Of a DNA stretch of 64,000 bases, positions 1 through 12,197 are shown one piece after another. The stretch spans positions 806,001-870,000 of the forward strand of contig NZ_CP039731.1 of assembly GCF_005155025.1 (NCBI RefSeq), read 5' to 3'. The stretch is from Aquitalea aquatilis. Lineage in GTDB: Bacteria > Pseudomonadota > Gammaproteobacteria > Burkholderiales > Chromobacteriaceae. The translations under genes and the position numbers were made by a program. A model generated the notes under the pieces. That model ran no database searches. It had not been told where the DNA came from and saw nothing but the letters and a program-made list of their open reading frames with translations. Numbering within the stretch: position 1 is the stretch's first letter; each line of letters begins with the position of its first letter.

Positions 1-833
<833 letters not shown>

Positions 834-866
834 CTAAACATTTAACTTTTACAGTCTGTGTACGGC

Positions 867-1733
867 TTACACCGCTGCGGCACCAGCCACAATCTCAGAC
901 AGCTCAGTGGTAATCGCCGCTTGACGGGCCTTGTTGTACACAAGGCGCAGCTGCTTGATCGTATTACCCGCGTTGTCGGTTGCGGCTTTCATGGCCACCA
1001 TACGCGCTGCCTGTTCGGAAGCCATATTTTCGGCCAGAGCCTGATACACCACCGACTCCAGGTAACGCTTGACCAAGAACTCCATCAGGCTGGGGGCATC
1101 CGGTTCGTAGAGGTAATCCCACGAATGCGAGTGCTCCACCACCATGTGATGCGGAGTCAACGGCAGGAGCTGTTCGATTGTCGGTTCCTGTTTCATCGTG
1201 TTGATGAAACCGGAATAGACGATGTAAACCGCGTCCAGTTCGCCTTCAGCGTACTGCTTGAACAGCACTGTAAGCGGGCCAATTAGTTTGTCCATCTTCG
1301 GAATATCACCGAGCTGGACGGCGCTAGCCACGACATTGAGACGAGCACGCTGGGTTGCAGCCAGGGCCTTTTGACCCAGGCAGCACACGTCGATTTCGAC
1401 GTTTTGATCCTGCAGTTCCTTGACCTTGGCATAGAAGCGCTTGAACGAGTTCACGTTCAGGCCGCCACACAGGCCCTTGTCAGAGGAAACCAGGATGATA
1501 CCAGCGCGCTTGACAACGTCACGGCGTGCAAGCAGTGGATGACCAAGATCCGCGTTTGCCTGAGCAAGGTGCGCCATAACCGTGCGCACCTTCTCAGCAT
1601 AAGGACGGGCAGCGCGCATACGCTCTTGCGTTTTGCGCATCTTGGAGGTTGACACCATTTGCATCGCGCGAGTGATCTTCTGCGTGTTTTGCACGCTTCG
1701 GATCTTGGTGAGAATCTCTTTACCGACTGCCAT
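867..1733 (-). CDS. atpG: F1Fo ATP synthase subunit gamma
   Basis: Central rotary shaft of the F1 head, coupling proton-driven c-ring rotation to catalysis in the alpha3beta3 hexamer. 288 residues, matching the family (E. coli 287). The N-terminal helix AVGKEILTKIRSVQNTQKIT with its MVSTSKM continuation and the C-terminal helix (MKAATDNAGNTIKQL, NKARQAAITTELSEIVAGA) are the two conserved coiled-coil strands. It starts at ATG 1731-1733, 39 bp after atpA and 42 bp before atpD, in the normal order alpha-gamma-beta. Confidence 0.98.
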   Translation of the reverse strand: MAVGKEILTKIRSVQNTQKITRAMQMVSTSKMRKTQERMRAARPYAEKVRTVMAHLAQANADLGHPLLARRDVVKRAGIILVSSDKGLCGGLNVNSFKRFYAKVKELQDQNVEIDVCCLGQKALAATQRARLNVVASAVQLGDIPKMDKLIGPLTVLFKQYAEGELDAVYIVYSGFINTMKQEPTIEQLLPLTPHHMVVEHSHSWDYLYEPDAPSLMEFLVKRYLESVVYQALAENMASEQAARMVAMKAATDNAGNTIKQLRLVYNKARQAAITTELSEIVAGAAAV

Positions 1734-1772
1734 TCCTGAACCTTTCTTTAGCTACGACGTGAGTCGAAAGGC

Positions 1773-3317
1773 TCAGTTGAAGCTGTAGCCAGCCTTGAAC
1801 GATTCCATCGCCTTGGCCAGTAGCTTCTCGTTGTCGCCGGACAGATCGCCCGAAGCGTTAACGGCTGCCAGTACATCGCTGTGGTTCGCACGCACGTAGG
1901 CGAGGAACTCAGCTTCGAATGCCAGGGCCTTCTTCACCGGAACGTCTTCGTAGCTACCCTTGTTCACAGCCCACAGGGTCAGCGCCATTTCAGCGGTGGC
2001 CAGCGGCACGAACTGCTTCTGCTTCATCAGTTCGGTAACCACTTCACCGTGTTGCAGCTGCTTGCGGGTTGCTTCGTCCAGGTCGGAAGCGAACTGCGAG
2101 AACGCAGCCAGTTCACGATACTGGGCCAGGGCCAGACGAATACCACCACCCAGCTTTTTGATGACCTTGGTCTGGGCCGCACCACCCACGCGCGATACCG
2201 AGATACCGGCGTTGATGGCCGGACGGATACCTGCGTTGAAGAGGTCGGATTCCAGGAAGATCTGGCCGTCAGTGATGGAAATCACGTTGGTCGGAACGAA
2301 GGCGGAAACGTCACCAGCCTGGGTTTCGATGATAGGCAGTGCGGTCAGCGAACCGGTCTTGCCCTTCACTTCGCCCTTGGTCAGTTTTTCTACTTCGTCC
2401 TCGTTGATGCGGGAAGCACGTTCCAGCAGACGGGAGTGGAGGTAGAACACGTCGCCAGGATAGGCTTCACGGCCCGGCGGACGACGCAGCAGCAGGGAGA
2501 TCTGACGATAGGCAACGGCTTGCTTGGACAAGTCATCGTATACGATCAGTGCATCTTCGCCGCGGTCGCGGAAGTATTCGCCCATGGAGCAGCCGGAGTA
2601 CGGTGCAATGAATTGCAGCGCAGCAGCTTCGGAAGCGGTAGCGGCAACGATGATGGTGTGACCCAGTGCACCGTGCTCTTCCAGCTTGCGAACCACGTTG
2701 GCGATGGACGAGGCTTTTTGACCTACGGCTACGTAGATACAAACAACGCCCGTGCCCTTTTGATTGATGATGGCGTCCAGAGCAACGGCAGTCTTGCCGG
2801 TCTGGCGGTCACCAATGATCAGCTCACGCTGACCACGGCCAACCGGAACCATGGAGTCAATGGCTTTCAGGCCGGTCTGCATCGGCTGGGATACGGATTG
2901 ACGCGCAATCACACCCGGCGCGATCTTTTCGATCGGGCTGGACAGCTTGGCGTTAACCGGACCCTTGCCGTCGATCGGCTGACCCAGAGCATTGACAACA
3001 CGGCCCACCAGTTCCGGACCTACCGGCACTTCCAGAATGCGACCGGTACACTTGACTTCGTCGCCTTCGGAAATGTGTTCGTACTCGCCCAGAATCACGG
3101 CGCCGACAAAGTCGCGCTCCAGGTTCATGGCGAGGCCGTAGGTATTGCCCGGGAACTCGAGCATTTCGCCCTGCATCACGTCTGCCAGACCGTGGATACG
3201 AACGATACCGTCGGTCACGGAAATGACCGTACCCTTGGTACGGACTTCAGCGCCTTCAGCCAGGTTCTGAATCTTGGCCTTGATCAGATCGCTGATTTCA
3301 GAGGGGTTCAACTGCAT
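1773..3317 (-). CDS. atpA: F1Fo ATP synthase subunit alpha
   Basis: Non-catalytic nucleotide-binding alpha subunit of F1. 514 residues (E. coli 513). Starts [19 protein letters not shown]. The P-loop GDRQTGKT is at residues 169-176, and the alpha/beta signature [14 protein letters not shown] is present. It lies 8 bp after atpH, so the two are probably translationally coupled. A long reading frame on the opposite strand (1881-3329) is a shadow of its codon bias. Confidence 0.98.
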   Translation of the reverse strand: MQLNPSEISDLIKAKIQNLAEGAEVRTKGTVISVTDGIVRIHGLADVMQGEMLEFPGNTYGLAMNLERDFVGAVILGEYEHISEGDEVKCTGRILEVPVGPELVGRVVNALGQPIDGKGPVNAKLSSPIEKIAPGVIARQSVSQPMQTGLKAIDSMVPVGRGQRELIIGDRQTGKTAVALDAIINQKGTGVVCIYVAVGQKASSIANVVRKLEEHGALGHTIIVAATASEAAALQFIAPYSGCSMGEYFRDRGEDALIVYDDLSKQAVAYRQISLLLRRPPGREAYPGDVFYLHSRLLERASRINEDEVEKLTKGEVKGKTGSLTALPIIETQAGDVSAFVPTNVISITDGQIFLESDLFNAGIRPAINAGISVSRVGGAAQTKVIKKLGGGIRLALAQYRELAAFSQFASDLDEATRKQLQHGEVVTELMKQKQFVPLATAEMALTLWAVNKGSYEDVPVKKALAFEAEFLAYVRANHSDVLAAVNASGDLSGDNEKLLAKAMESFKAGYSFN

Positions 3318-3325
3318 GATCTCTC

Positions 3326-3862
3326 CTAATTCTTGAGGCTTGCCGCCATCGCTTGCAGCTTGCCGCGCACGGAACTGTCGATGACATCGTCACCTACCAG
3401 TACGCGCACACCACCGATCAGATCGGCATTGTCACGCACATCAAGACGTACGGTTTTGCCGTATTTCTTGGAAAGCGTGCTGGTGAGTTCGGCTTTCTGT
3501 TCTTCGGTCAGCGGGAACGCCGTTTCAACTTGCGCATCAACGATGTTTTCCGCTTCGGCCTTGTACAGTTCGAACTGACTGGCGATATGCGGCAGCAGCA
3601 TCAGGCGGTGGTTCTCGATCAGGGCGACCAGAAAGTTTTTCACGCTTTCATTGGCACGCTCGCCGAGGACATCCAGCATCAGCGCCTCAACCTCTTTTGC
3701 GGTATGTTTCGGATCGGTGACAACTTCGACCATATCCGGGTTGTTCACCATGGCAGCCAGCCACGCAAGCGCATCGGACCACTGGTCCAGCGTACGCGTT
3801 TCGGTGGCGAGGCTGTATACCGCTTCGGCGTAGGGCCTTGCGACGGTAATGAGTTCTGCCAT
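3326..3862 (-). CDS. atpH: F1Fo ATP synthase subunit delta
   Basis: Delta subunit, the clamp that joins the peripheral stalk (b2) to the top of F1. 178 residues, as in the family. N-terminal helical domain [19 protein letters not shown]; the C-terminal OSCP signature reads [20 protein letters not shown]. It sits between atpF (7 bp gap) and atpA (8 bp gap). Called from sequence and strictly conserved operon position. Confidence 0.97.
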   Translation of the reverse strand: MAELITVARPYAEAVYSLATETRTLDQWSDALAWLAAMVNNPDMVEVVTDPKHTAKEVEALMLDVLGERANESVKNFLVALIENHRLMLLPHIASQFELYKAEAENIVDAQVETAFPLTEEQKAELTSTLSKKYGKTVRLDVRDNADLIGGVRVLVGDDVIDSSVRGKLQAMAASLKN

Positions 3863-3869
3863 GAGTTAA

Positions 3870-4340
3870 TTAAAACTCCGCTTTGATGGAGGAAAGCAGG
3901 TCGGCGTGCTTGGCTGCATCGATCTCTTTGCGCAGGATCTTCTCTGCGCCGACTACGGCCAGCTGGGCCACATGCTCACGCAGGGCTTCCTTGGCACGCA
4001 TCACTTCCTGATCGATCTGACCTTTGGCGTCAGCCACAATACGGGCACCTTCAGTGCTGGCATTGTCTTTGGCTTCGTCCACGATCTGGGTAGCACGCTT
4101 CTCGGCAGAAGCAATGATTTCCATTGCTTGCTGCTTGGCCTTGCGAACTTCGTCCGCAACGCGCTTTTCAGCGGCTTCCAGATCTTGCTTGCCACGTTCT
4201 GCAGCGGCCAAGCCGTCTGCAATACGCTTGGCACGCTCTTCCATCATATTGGTAAGCGGAGGCCAAACAAACTTCATGGTGAACCATACCAGGATGGCGA
4301 ACGTGATCGCCTGGCCCAGTAGTGTTACGTTAAATTCCAC
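3870..4340 (-). CDS. atpF: F1Fo ATP synthase subunit b
   Basis: Peripheral stalk subunit b. 156 residues, same as E. coli. One N-terminal membrane helix (about residues 5-25, ending KFVWPPL), then a long charged helix for dimerisation and delta binding. The start is GTG at 4338-4340, chosen because the product [14 protein letters not shown] aligns with other b subunits and a strong GGAGG lies just upstream (about 4346-4356). The GTG start is the only unusual point. No duplicate b gene is seen. Confidence 0.97.
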   Translation of the reverse strand: MEFNVTLLGQAITFAILVWFTMKFVWPPLTNMMEERAKRIADGLAAAERGKQDLEAAEKRVADEVRKAKQQAMEIIASAEKRATQIVDEAKDNASTEGARIVADAKGQIDQEVMRAKEALREHVAQLAVVGAEKILRKEIDAAKHADLLSSIKAEF

Positions 4341-4393
4341 GCTTGTTTTCCTCCAGAGAATGACTTCTACACCAACCGTTTACTGACTAAAAA

Positions 4394-4678
<285 letters not shown>

Positions 4679-4716
4679 TTATCTCCTAAGACTTATGCAA
4701 GGATGGTTGGTAAAAA

Positions 4717-4751
4717 AACTAAAACAAAGGTAAAGCTCAAACTAAAACAAA
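4717..4751 (-). repeat. 12-bp direct repeat, U-rich in the atpB-atpE mRNA spacer
   Basis: AACTAAAACAAA occurs at 4717-4728 and again at 4740-4751 (23-bp period). On the transcribed strand both become TTTGTTTTAGTT, so the mRNA ahead of the atpE ribosome site is U-rich and probably unstructured. E. coli atpE is known to have a U-rich translational enhancer in the same place; equivalence here is inference. Confidence 0.6.
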
Positions 4752-4764
4752 TACCACGAACTCT

Positions 4765-5957
<1,193 letters not shown>

Positions 5958-5981
5958 GTCCGACACTTAAAAAATCGCTCG

Positions 5982-6011
5982 ATTATAGGCTGAGGGCTTG
6001 ATTTGCGTCAA
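5982..6011 (-). promoter_or_regulatory. Sigma-70 promoter of the atp operon
   Basis: On the minus strand TTGACG (6006-6011) and TATAAT (5982-5987) are separated by 18 bp, a near-consensus promoter in the gap between parB and atpI. Transcription should start near 5975, just ahead of atpI. Confidence 0.8.
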
Positions 6012-6049
6012 ACTGAACATCACCCGCACCATTGCAGTGCAACATATAA

Positions 6050-6907
6050 TCATTTGCTTGATTTTGCTTGAAGTTTTTCCAGCAGCCGTTCCAGATCGTC
6101 CAGATTGGCATACTCCACTTGCAAACGGCCTTGCCCGCGCGCGCCATGACGGATGCTGACCTTGGCTCCGATGCGCTCCGAGACTTCCTGCTCCAGCCGG
6201 GCAATGTCCGGATCGACACGCTTGTCCACGGCAGCCACTGTGGTTTTTTGGTCAGACAATTGTTGTACCCGGCGCTCGACTTCACGCACCGACCACCCCT
6301 TGTCCACCGCCAAATGCGCCAGCTCCAGCTGCTGTACCACGGGTAGCGCCAGCAAGGCACGGGCATGGCCCATTTCCAGCAGTCCCTGATGCAGCATGTG
6401 CTGTACCGGCTCCGGTAGCGCCAACAGGCGCAACAGATTGGAGACCGCGCTGCGCGAGCGGCCTACTGCATCGGCAGCGGTTTCGTGCGTCAGACCGAAT
6501 TCGCTGATCAGCCGCTTGAGACCTTGCGCTTCTTCTATCGGGTCCAGTTCCTGGCGCTGGATGTTCTCGATCAGTGCCATGGCCAGGGCGGCTTCATCAG
6601 CCACGGTTTTCACCACGGCCGGCACTTCGGTGAGACCGGCCTTGCGCGCGGCGCGCCAGCGGCGTTCACCGGCGATCAGTTCGTACTCACCGAGGCCTAC
6701 TTCGCGCACCACCACCGGCTGGATAATGCCCTGCGCCCGGATCGAAGCCGCCAGTTCGTCCAGTGCCACTTCGTTCATATGACTGCGCGGCTGGTATTTA
6801 CCGGGACGGATCAGGTCGATGGAAAGCGTGGTAAGACGGTCGTCTACCGCAGCGCTGGTGGCGAGGAGCGCGTCAAGACCGCGCCCGAGTCCTTTGAGTT
6901 TGGCCAT
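6050..6907 (-). CDS. parB: Chromosome partitioning protein ParB
   Basis: CTP-dependent DNA clamp that loads at parS sites near the origin and works with ParA in chromosome segregation. 285 residues. The N-terminus MAKLKGLGRGLDALL is the usual ParA-contact segment; the CTP-binding box GERRWRA is at 80-86; the helix-turn-helix lies around 135-165 (HETAADAVGRSRSAVSN); the C-terminal region is a dimerisation helix. It begins 4 bp after parA. No parS site was recognised in the window. Confidence 0.97.
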   Translation of the reverse strand: MAKLKGLGRGLDALLATSAAVDDRLTTLSIDLIRPGKYQPRSHMNEVALDELAASIRAQGIIQPVVVREVGLGEYELIAGERRWRAARKAGLTEVPAVVKTVADEAALAMALIENIQRQELDPIEEAQGLKRLISEFGLTHETAADAVGRSRSAVSNLLRLLALPEPVQHMLHQGLLEMGHARALLALPVVQQLELAHLAVDKGWSVREVERRVQQLSDQKTTVAAVDKRVDPDIARLEQEVSERIGAKVSIRHGARGQGRLQVEYANLDDLERLLEKLQAKSSK

Positions 6908-6911
6908 GTTG

Positions 6912-7703
6912 TCAGACAGATGGAGTTGCGGTTGCGGATTCGAGGCGGGCAGTCAGTTCCTGCGCCAGCGCGAGATAGGCCTGCGCACCGCGGGCATTGC
7001 GGTCGTACACCAGACCGGGCAGACCATGGCTGGGTGCCTCGGCCAGCCGCACATTGCGCGGGATGACGGTTTCGAACACCTTGCTGCCAAAATGGCTGGC
7101 CAGTTGCTCGGAAACCTGCTGTGAAAGATTACTACGCGCATCGAACATGGTACGCAGCAGGCCCATGATTTCAATGCGCGGATTCACCGCTGCGCGCACC
7201 TTGCGCAGGGTGGTGACCAGATCGGACAACCCTTCCAGCGCATAGTATTCGCACACCATGGGAATCAGCACGCTATTGGCGGCAACCAGCCCGTTCAGCG
7301 TCAGCAGATTGAGCGAGGGCGGGCAGTCGATCAACACATAGTCGTACTGATCATCGACCAGACTGAGTGCGTTTTTCAGACGGGCTTCGCGTGCCAGCTC
7401 ATTCACCAGCTCCAGCTCGGCTCCGCCCAGGTCGCGGTTCGCGGGCAGTACGTGATAGCCGCCCTGCTTGGCAGGCTGGCGCACCTCTTCCACCGAGGCA
7501 TCGCCCAGCAGCACGTGATAGACCGACTGCTCCAGCGTCTGCTTGGCGATGCCGCTACCCATGGTGGCATTGCCCTGCGGATCGAGATCCACTATCAGCA
7601 CCCGCCGCCCCAGCTCGGCCAGACCTGCTGCCAGGTTGACCACGGTGGTGGTCTTGCCGACCCCACCTTTCTGGTTGGCGACCGCGATCACCCGTGCATT
7701 CAT
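6912..7703 (-). CDS. parA: Chromosome partitioning ATPase ParA
   Basis: Walker-type ATPase that partners ParB in origin segregation. 263 residues. The deviant Walker A motif KGGVGKTTT starts at Lys12; the switch region is VLIDCPPSL. It overlaps the rsmG stop by 4 bp (ATGA), so rsmG-parA-parB are probably one transcript. It lacks the N-terminal helix-turn-helix of plasmid type Ia ParA, as expected for a chromosomal Soj-like protein. Confidence 0.97.
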   Translation of the reverse strand: MNARVIAVANQKGGVGKTTTVVNLAAGLAELGRRVLIVDLDPQGNATMGSGIAKQTLEQSVYHVLLGDASVEEVRQPAKQGGYHVLPANRDLGGAELELVNELAREARLKNALSLVDDQYDYVLIDCPPSLNLLTLNGLVAANSVLIPMVCEYYALEGLSDLVTTLRKVRAAVNPRIEIMGLLRTMFDARSNLSQQVSEQLASHFGSKVFETVIPRNVRLAEAPSHGLPGLVYDRNARGAQAYLALAQELTARLESATATPSV

Positions 7704-8326
7704 TTAGCCACCATTCTGACCAGATGGCGTTCGGCGTCCAGACCAGGCACCGACACCGGCAATACTTCGGCCACGGCCACCGTCTCCGGCAGCAGCGAGA
7801 TTTCTTCGTAGGGATAGACACCCTTCATCGCCAGATACTGGCCGCCTTCGGCCAGCAGGTGCGGGGTGAGCTTGACGAACTCCGCCAGCTCGGCAAAGGC
7901 GCGGCTGGTGATGCGGTCGAACTTCTGCTCTGGCTGATAGGCTTCCACCCGGCTGGTGATGACCTCGACATTGGGCAGGCCCAGTTCGATGACGGCCTGG
8001 CGCAAGAAGGTGGTTTTCTTGTGGTTGGAATCCAGCAGCACCACCTGCAAATCGGGCCGGGCAATGGCCGCCGGAATACCGGGCATGCCGCCGCCAGAGC
8101 CGACGTCCAGCAGGCGGGCACCACCATTCAGGTGCGGCACCAGCGACAGGCTGTCCAGCAGGTGGTAGCTGACCATGCGCTGTTCTTCACGCACGGCGGT
8201 CAGGTTATAAGTGTGGTTCCATTTGGCCAGCAGCGTCAGATAGCCATCCAGCAAGGCCAGCTGTTGTTCATTCAACCCCAGGGCCAGTTGATCCAGCCCG
8301 TTTTTCAGTTCTGCAGTATGTGTCAT
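7700..8326 (-). CDS. rsmG: 16S rRNA (guanine527-N7)-methyltransferase RsmG
   Basis: SAM-dependent methyltransferase (formerly GidB) that makes m7G527 in 16S rRNA. 208 residues from ATG 8324-8326. A TTG at 8348-8350 would add eight residues and overlap mnmG, and is judged less likely. The SAM site is LLDVGSGGGMPGIPAAI; the substrate-side NLTAVR motif is in the N-terminal part. It follows mnmG by 16 bp, the classic gid pair. Confidence 0.96.
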   Translation of the reverse strand: MTHTAELKNGLDQLALGLNEQQLALLDGYLTLLAKWNHTYNLTAVREEQRMVSYHLLDSLSLVPHLNGGARLLDVGSGGGMPGIPAAIARPDLQVVLLDSNHKKTTFLRQAVIELGLPNVEVITSRVEAYQPEQKFDRITSRAFAELAEFVKLTPHLLAEGGQYLAMKGVYPYEEISLLPETVAVAEVLPVSVPGLDAERHLVRMVAK

Positions 8327-8342
8327 GCGCTTGGCTTGGCAA

Positions 8343-10235
8343 TTATTCAATTTTGGCGTCGGTAAAACCGCGTTTCAGATGCACCATCAGCAGCGCAACG
8401 GCCGCCGGGGTAATGCCCTGGATGCGCGAAGCCTGGCCCAGGTTTTCCGGGCGCTGCTGATTCAGTTTTTGTTGCACTTCCTTGGACAGGCCCTTGACCA
8501 GAGCAAAGTCGATGTCGGCCGGCAGGCGGATGTCTTCCAGATTGTCGCGCCGCGCCAGCTCTTCGTTCTGGCGGTTGATATAGCCTTGATATTTGACCTG
8601 AATTTCCACTTGTTCGGCAACCACGTCGTCCGCCACACCGCCAGCAGCCTCGGGCAGGGTCATCAGGTCGCGGTAGGCGACATTGGGGCGCTTGAGCAGG
8701 TCGAACAGGTTGTATTCACGCTCGATGCCCTTGCCCAGCAAGGTTTCCAGCGCGGCAGCGTCCTGCAGTTTGGCCGGATGCAGCCAAGTGGTTTTCAGGC
8801 GTGCGGTTTCGGCTTCCACTGCGTCGCGCTTGCGGCAGAAGGCCTCCCATTGCGCATCGCCCACCAGGCCCAGCTTGCGGCCCATCTCGGTGAGGCGCAA
8901 GTCGGCATTGTCTTCGCGCAGCTGCAGGCGGAATTCGGCACGGCTGGTAAACATGCGGTAAGGCTCGGACACCCCCTTGGTGATGAGGTCATCCACCAGC
9001 ACGCCCAGATAGCCCTCGTCGCGACGCGGACACCAGCCTTCCTCGTCACGCGAATACAGGCCAGCATTCAGGCCTGCCAGCAGGCCTTGCGCCGCCGCTT
9101 CTTCGTAGCCGGTGGTGCCGTTGATCTGGCCAGCAAAGAACAAGCCCTTGATGGCCTTGGTTTCCAGTGTGGACTTGAGCCCGCGCGGGTCGAAATAATC
9201 GTATTCGATGGCATAGCCGGGGCGCAGGATGTGGGCGTTTTCCATGCCGCGAATGGAACGCACCGCAGCCAGCTGGATATCAAACGGCAAGCTGGTGGAA
9301 ATCCCGTTGGGGTAGAACTCGTGCGTGGTCAGGCCTTCCGGTTCCAGGAAAACCTGATGGCTGTCTTTGTCGGCGAAACGGTTGATCTTGTCTTCGATCG
9401 ACGGGCAATAGCGCGGCCCCACCCCTTCGATCACCCCGGTAAACATCGGGCTGCGCTCGAAGCCGGAGCGGATGATGTCGTGGGTTTGCTGATTGGTATG
9501 GGTAATCCAGCACGGCAACTGCTTGGGATGCATGCTGCGCTGGCCGCGATAGGAGAACACCGGCTCGGGGGTGTCGCCCGGCTGCTCTTCCATTACCGAA
9601 AAATCGATGCTGCGGCCATCGATACGCGGCGGGGTACCGGTCTTGAGACGCCCCACCGGCAAATCCAGCTCACGCAAGCGTGCACCCAGCGTGGAGGCCG
9701 CCTGATCACCCGCCCGGCCACCCGTGTAATTTTCCAGGCCGACGTGAATCTTGCCGGACAAAAAGGTGCCGGCAGTCAGCACCACAGTGCGGGCGCGGAA
9801 AGTAATGCCAATGGCAGTAATGGCACCGGCCACGCGGTCGCCTTCGATCAGCAGATCATCCACCGGCTGCTGGAATAGCGTGAGATTGGGCTGGTTTTCC
9901 AGCATCTCGCGAATGGCCGCCTTGTACAGAATGCGGTCGGCCTGGGCGCGGGTCGCGCGCACCGCCGGCCCCTTCGAGGCATTCAGGGTGCGGAACTGGA
10001 TGCCGCCAATGTCGGTGGCCAGCGCCATGGCGCCGCCCAGTGCATCCACCTCTTTCACCAGGTGACCCTTGCCGATGCCACCAATCGACGGATTGCACGA
10101 CATCTGACCCAGGGTCTCGATATTGTGGGTAAGCAGTAGCGTGGCGCGCCCCATGCGGGCTGCGGCCAGTGCGGCCTCGGTGCCGGCGTGACCGCCGCCG
10201 ACCACGATCACGTCAAATTGTGTGGGATAAATCAT
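8343..10235 (-). CDS. mnmG: tRNA uridine-5-carboxymethylaminomethyl modification enzyme MnmG (GidA)
   Basis: FAD-dependent enzyme that with MnmE installs cmnm5 on U34 of several tRNAs. From ATG 10233-10235 the product is 630 residues (E. coli 629) and starts [22 protein letters not shown], with the FAD dinucleotide-binding motif GGGHAG. The signature [10 protein letters not shown] and the C-terminal MnmE-contact helices are present. An upstream GTG at 10274 in the same frame would add 13 unconserved residues. Confidence 0.98.
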   Translation of the reverse strand: MIYPTQFDVIVVGGGHAGTEAALAAARMGRATLLLTHNIETLGQMSCNPSIGGIGKGHLVKEVDALGGAMALATDIGGIQFRTLNASKGPAVRATRAQADRILYKAAIREMLENQPNLTLFQQPVDDLLIEGDRVAGAITAIGITFRARTVVLTAGTFLSGKIHVGLENYTGGRAGDQAASTLGARLRELDLPVGRLKTGTPPRIDGRSIDFSVMEEQPGDTPEPVFSYRGQRSMHPKQLPCWITHTNQQTHDIIRSGFERSPMFTGVIEGVGPRYCPSIEDKINRFADKDSHQVFLEPEGLTTHEFYPNGISTSLPFDIQLAAVRSIRGMENAHILRPGYAIEYDYFDPRGLKSTLETKAIKGLFFAGQINGTTGYEEAAAQGLLAGLNAGLYSRDEEGWCPRRDEGYLGVLVDDLITKGVSEPYRMFTSRAEFRLQLREDNADLRLTEMGRKLGLVGDAQWEAFCRKRDAVEAETARLKTTWLHPAKLQDAAALETLLGKGIEREYNLFDLLKRPNVAYRDLMTLPEAAGGVADDVVAEQVEIQVKYQGYINRQNEELARRDNLEDIRLPADIDFALVKGLSKEVQQKLNQQRPENLGQASRIQGITPAAVALLMVHLKRGFTDAKIE

Positions 10236-10572
10236 CTGGCTGTACTCGGAACCCCGTGCATGCGAACGACGCATTGGGTGATGCGTGCAGGAAAAACGGC
10301 CTATTCTACGGCAAAACCGATAACCGTGTAAGTCATTGATTTACTTCACCCCTGCTGTAACCCGGCGTTAAAACGCAGGTCATCCACAAGTCATATGACG
10401 GAAATGTCTTCGTCAAACAGGATGATTAGCATGTTTTGGACGGACAGCAGGCCCAAAAGCTGCTGCCAAATGAAGGAGTTGCCGCAACGGCCGGCCTGAT
10501 GGAACGAAAGCCCTAGCGACAGTCCTTGCTGACAAAACTAGCATGCCACGCATGTGCCGAGGGGAGTAAGTC
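10236..10572. other. Intergenic region between divergent mnmG and olsB-like gene
   Basis: About 340 bp without a gene. It must hold the promoters for mnmG (leftward) and the acyltransferase (rightward); no consensus promoter stands out. A good ribosome site GAGGGGAG lies just before 10573. One near-match to a DnaA box, TCATCCACA, is at 10380-10388, but a single copy is not evidence of an origin. Confidence 0.5.
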
Positions 10573-11322
10573 ATGCAACTGAACGAAAGCGTTTCCACCC
10601 GCCGCCAGCTGAAACTGGGCGTCCGTGTCGCTGAAACAGCCGAAGACATCCGCCGCGCCCAGAAACTGCGCTTTGATGTATTTGCCGGCGAAATGGGAGC
10701 CGAGCTGTCCTCGCAGCAACTGGGCATAGACTGCGACGAATACGATGCGCTGTGCGACCACCTGATTGTGGAAGACGCCAACAGCGGCCTGGTAGTGGGC
10801 ACCTATCGCATGCTGCCGCCGGACATGGCACGCCGCGCACCCTCGCTGTACTCCGAACACGAATTCGACCTCACCCGGCTGGACAATCTGCGCGATGGCC
10901 TGATCGAAGTCGGCCGCTCCTGCGTTCACAAGGATTTCCGCAGCGGCGGGGTGATTGCCCTGCTGTGGTCTGGCCTGGCCGACTATGTACAGAAAAAAGG
11001 TGGCGAATATCTGGCTGGTTGCGCCAGTGTCAGCCTGGCTGACGGTGGCCATCAGGCCGTCAGCCTGTATCGCCAGCTGGAAGCCAGCCACCTGTCCCCG
11101 GCGGAATGGCGCGTGTTTCCGCACCTGCCGCTGCCGCTGGACCGCATTCAGGACGATGCTGCCTCCTCGCCAATGCCGCCGCTGATCAAGGGCTATCTGC
11201 GCGCTGGTGCATTCATCTGCGGCGAACCGGCCTGGGACCCTGACTTCAACTGCGCCGACTTCTTCATGCTGTTGCCGATGAGCCGCCTCACCGGCCGCTA
11301 CAACCGTCACTTCGTAGGCTGA
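10573..11322 (+). CDS. OlsB-type GNAT acyltransferase (L-ornithine N-alpha-acyltransferase family)
   Basis: 249 residues, of the ornithine-acyl-ACP N-acyltransferase / haemolysin-like GNAT family. Proteins of this kind transfer a 3-hydroxyacyl chain from ACP to ornithine to make lyso-ornithine lipid in the inner membrane. Family features are the early RLRFDVFAGEMG-like segment (KLRFDVFAGEMGAEL), the DHLIVED strand, GTYRML, the EVGRSCVH acyl-donor strand and GYLRAGAFICGEPAWDPDFN near the C-terminus. No partner OlsA O-acyltransferase lies next to it. Substrate is inferred from the family. A strong terminator follows. Confidence 0.82.
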   Translation: MQLNESVSTRRQLKLGVRVAETAEDIRRAQKLRFDVFAGEMGAELSSQQLGIDCDEYDALCDHLIVEDANSGLVVGTYRMLPPDMARRAPSLYSEHEFDLTRLDNLRDGLIEVGRSCVHKDFRSGGVIALLWSGLADYVQKKGGEYLAGCASVSLADGGHQAVSLYRQLEASHLSPAEWRVFPHLPLPLDRIQDDAASSPMPPLIKGYLRAGAFICGEPAWDPDFNCADFFMLLPMSRLTGRYNRHFVG

Positions 11323-11353
11323 TTCACAGCCTGCCGCAGCCTTGCTGTGTCAT

Positions 11354-11397
11354 CAGCCCGGACGAAACCCCCCGCTCGTCCGGGCTGTTCTGTATTT
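11354..11397 (+). terminator. Rho-independent terminator after the acyltransferase
   Basis: Twelve-base stem CAGCCCGGACGA (11354-11365) / TCGTCCGGGCTG (11376-11387) followed by a T-rich tail TTCTGTATTT. Confidence 0.75.
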
Positions 11398-11445
11398 GCA
11401 AACCACAGCCGCGCAGCCTGGCGGCTGACTGCTACAATCCGCCAG

Positions 11446-12147
11446 ATGAGCTACCCGTTTGCAGCAGTTGGCATTGTCCACTCGCCCTACAAGGAAAAAT
11501 TCGGCATCCCGCGCCAACCCTCGCTGGCCCCGGCCGCCGACATCAGTGTGGAATTACTGCCGCCATTCAATCATCCGGACACCGTGCGCGGGCTGGAAGC
11601 CTTCTCCCACGTCTGGATCAGCTTCGTATTCCACCAGACCGCCCGTCGGGGCTGGCAAGCACTGGTGCGGCCACCGCGCCTGGGCGGCAATGCCAAGGTG
11701 GGGGTTTTTGCCAGCCGCTCCACCCATCGCCCCAACCCGCTGGGCCTGTCGCTGGTAGAGCTGCGCGGCATCGATTTTCACGACGGCGTACGCCTGCAAC
11801 TGGCCGGCGCCGACCTGCTGGATGGCACGCCAGTACTGGACATCAAACCCTATATTCCTTTTGTGGAAGCCCGGCCGGAAGCCCGTGGCGGCTTTGTCGA
11901 TGGTCCACCAGCCTGCCTGCAGGTGGACTGGAGTACGACAGCCCTGCAGCAACTGACCGCCCTGCCCTCTCCGCCGCCGGCACTCGCCGTACTGATCGAG
12001 CAAGTGCTGGCGCAAGACCCCAGACCCGCCTATCAGGATGACCCGCAACGCATTTATGGCGTGCGACTGTATGACTACAACATCCGCTTCAGCGTGGCGG
12101 ATAACCATGCCTGCGTGCTTGAAATACAGCAGCTTGCCCCGAACTAA
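11446..12147 (+). CDS. trmO: tRNA (t6A37-N6)-methyltransferase TrmO
   Basis: Makes m6t6A at position 37 of ANN-decoding tRNAs using SAM. 233 residues from ATG 11446 (MSYPFAAVGIVHSPYKEKFG); a longer frame from 11347 is not conserved. The TsaA/YaeB beta-barrel motifs are clear: GIVHSPYKEKFGIPRQ, FNHPDTVRGLEAFSHVWI, and FASRSTHRPNPLGLSLVEL, with the C-terminal extension typical of E. coli TrmO. Stands alone; a GC-rich hairpin (12156-12174) follows. Confidence 0.95.
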   Translation: MSYPFAAVGIVHSPYKEKFGIPRQPSLAPAADISVELLPPFNHPDTVRGLEAFSHVWISFVFHQTARRGWQALVRPPRLGGNAKVGVFASRSTHRPNPLGLSLVELRGIDFHDGVRLQLAGADLLDGTPVLDIKPYIPFVEARPEARGGFVDGPPACLQVDWSTTALQQLTALPSPPPALAVLIEQVLAQDPRPAYQDDPQRIYGVRLYDYNIRFSVADNHACVLEIQQLAPN

Positions 12148-12155
12148 AGTCACAT

Positions 12156-12174
12156 GCCCCGGTCACACCGGGGC
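12156..12174 (+). terminator. Possible weak terminator after trmO
   Basis: Perfect GC-rich stem GCCCCGGT/ACCGGGGC with a 3-nt loop, but the tail CCTTTACT is short in T. Confidence 0.4.
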
Positions 12175-12197
12175 CCTTTACTCTGGAGAATACAATC

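Noticed and set aside
1881-3329. 482-codon frame opposite atpA
   Set aside because: Shadow of codon bias in a highly conserved gene; no domain and no ribosome site.
10236-10572. Replication origin upstream of mnmG, as in E. coli
   Set aside because: Only one imperfect DnaA box (10380-10388) and no AT-rich unwinding element; the gene order merely says the origin is near.
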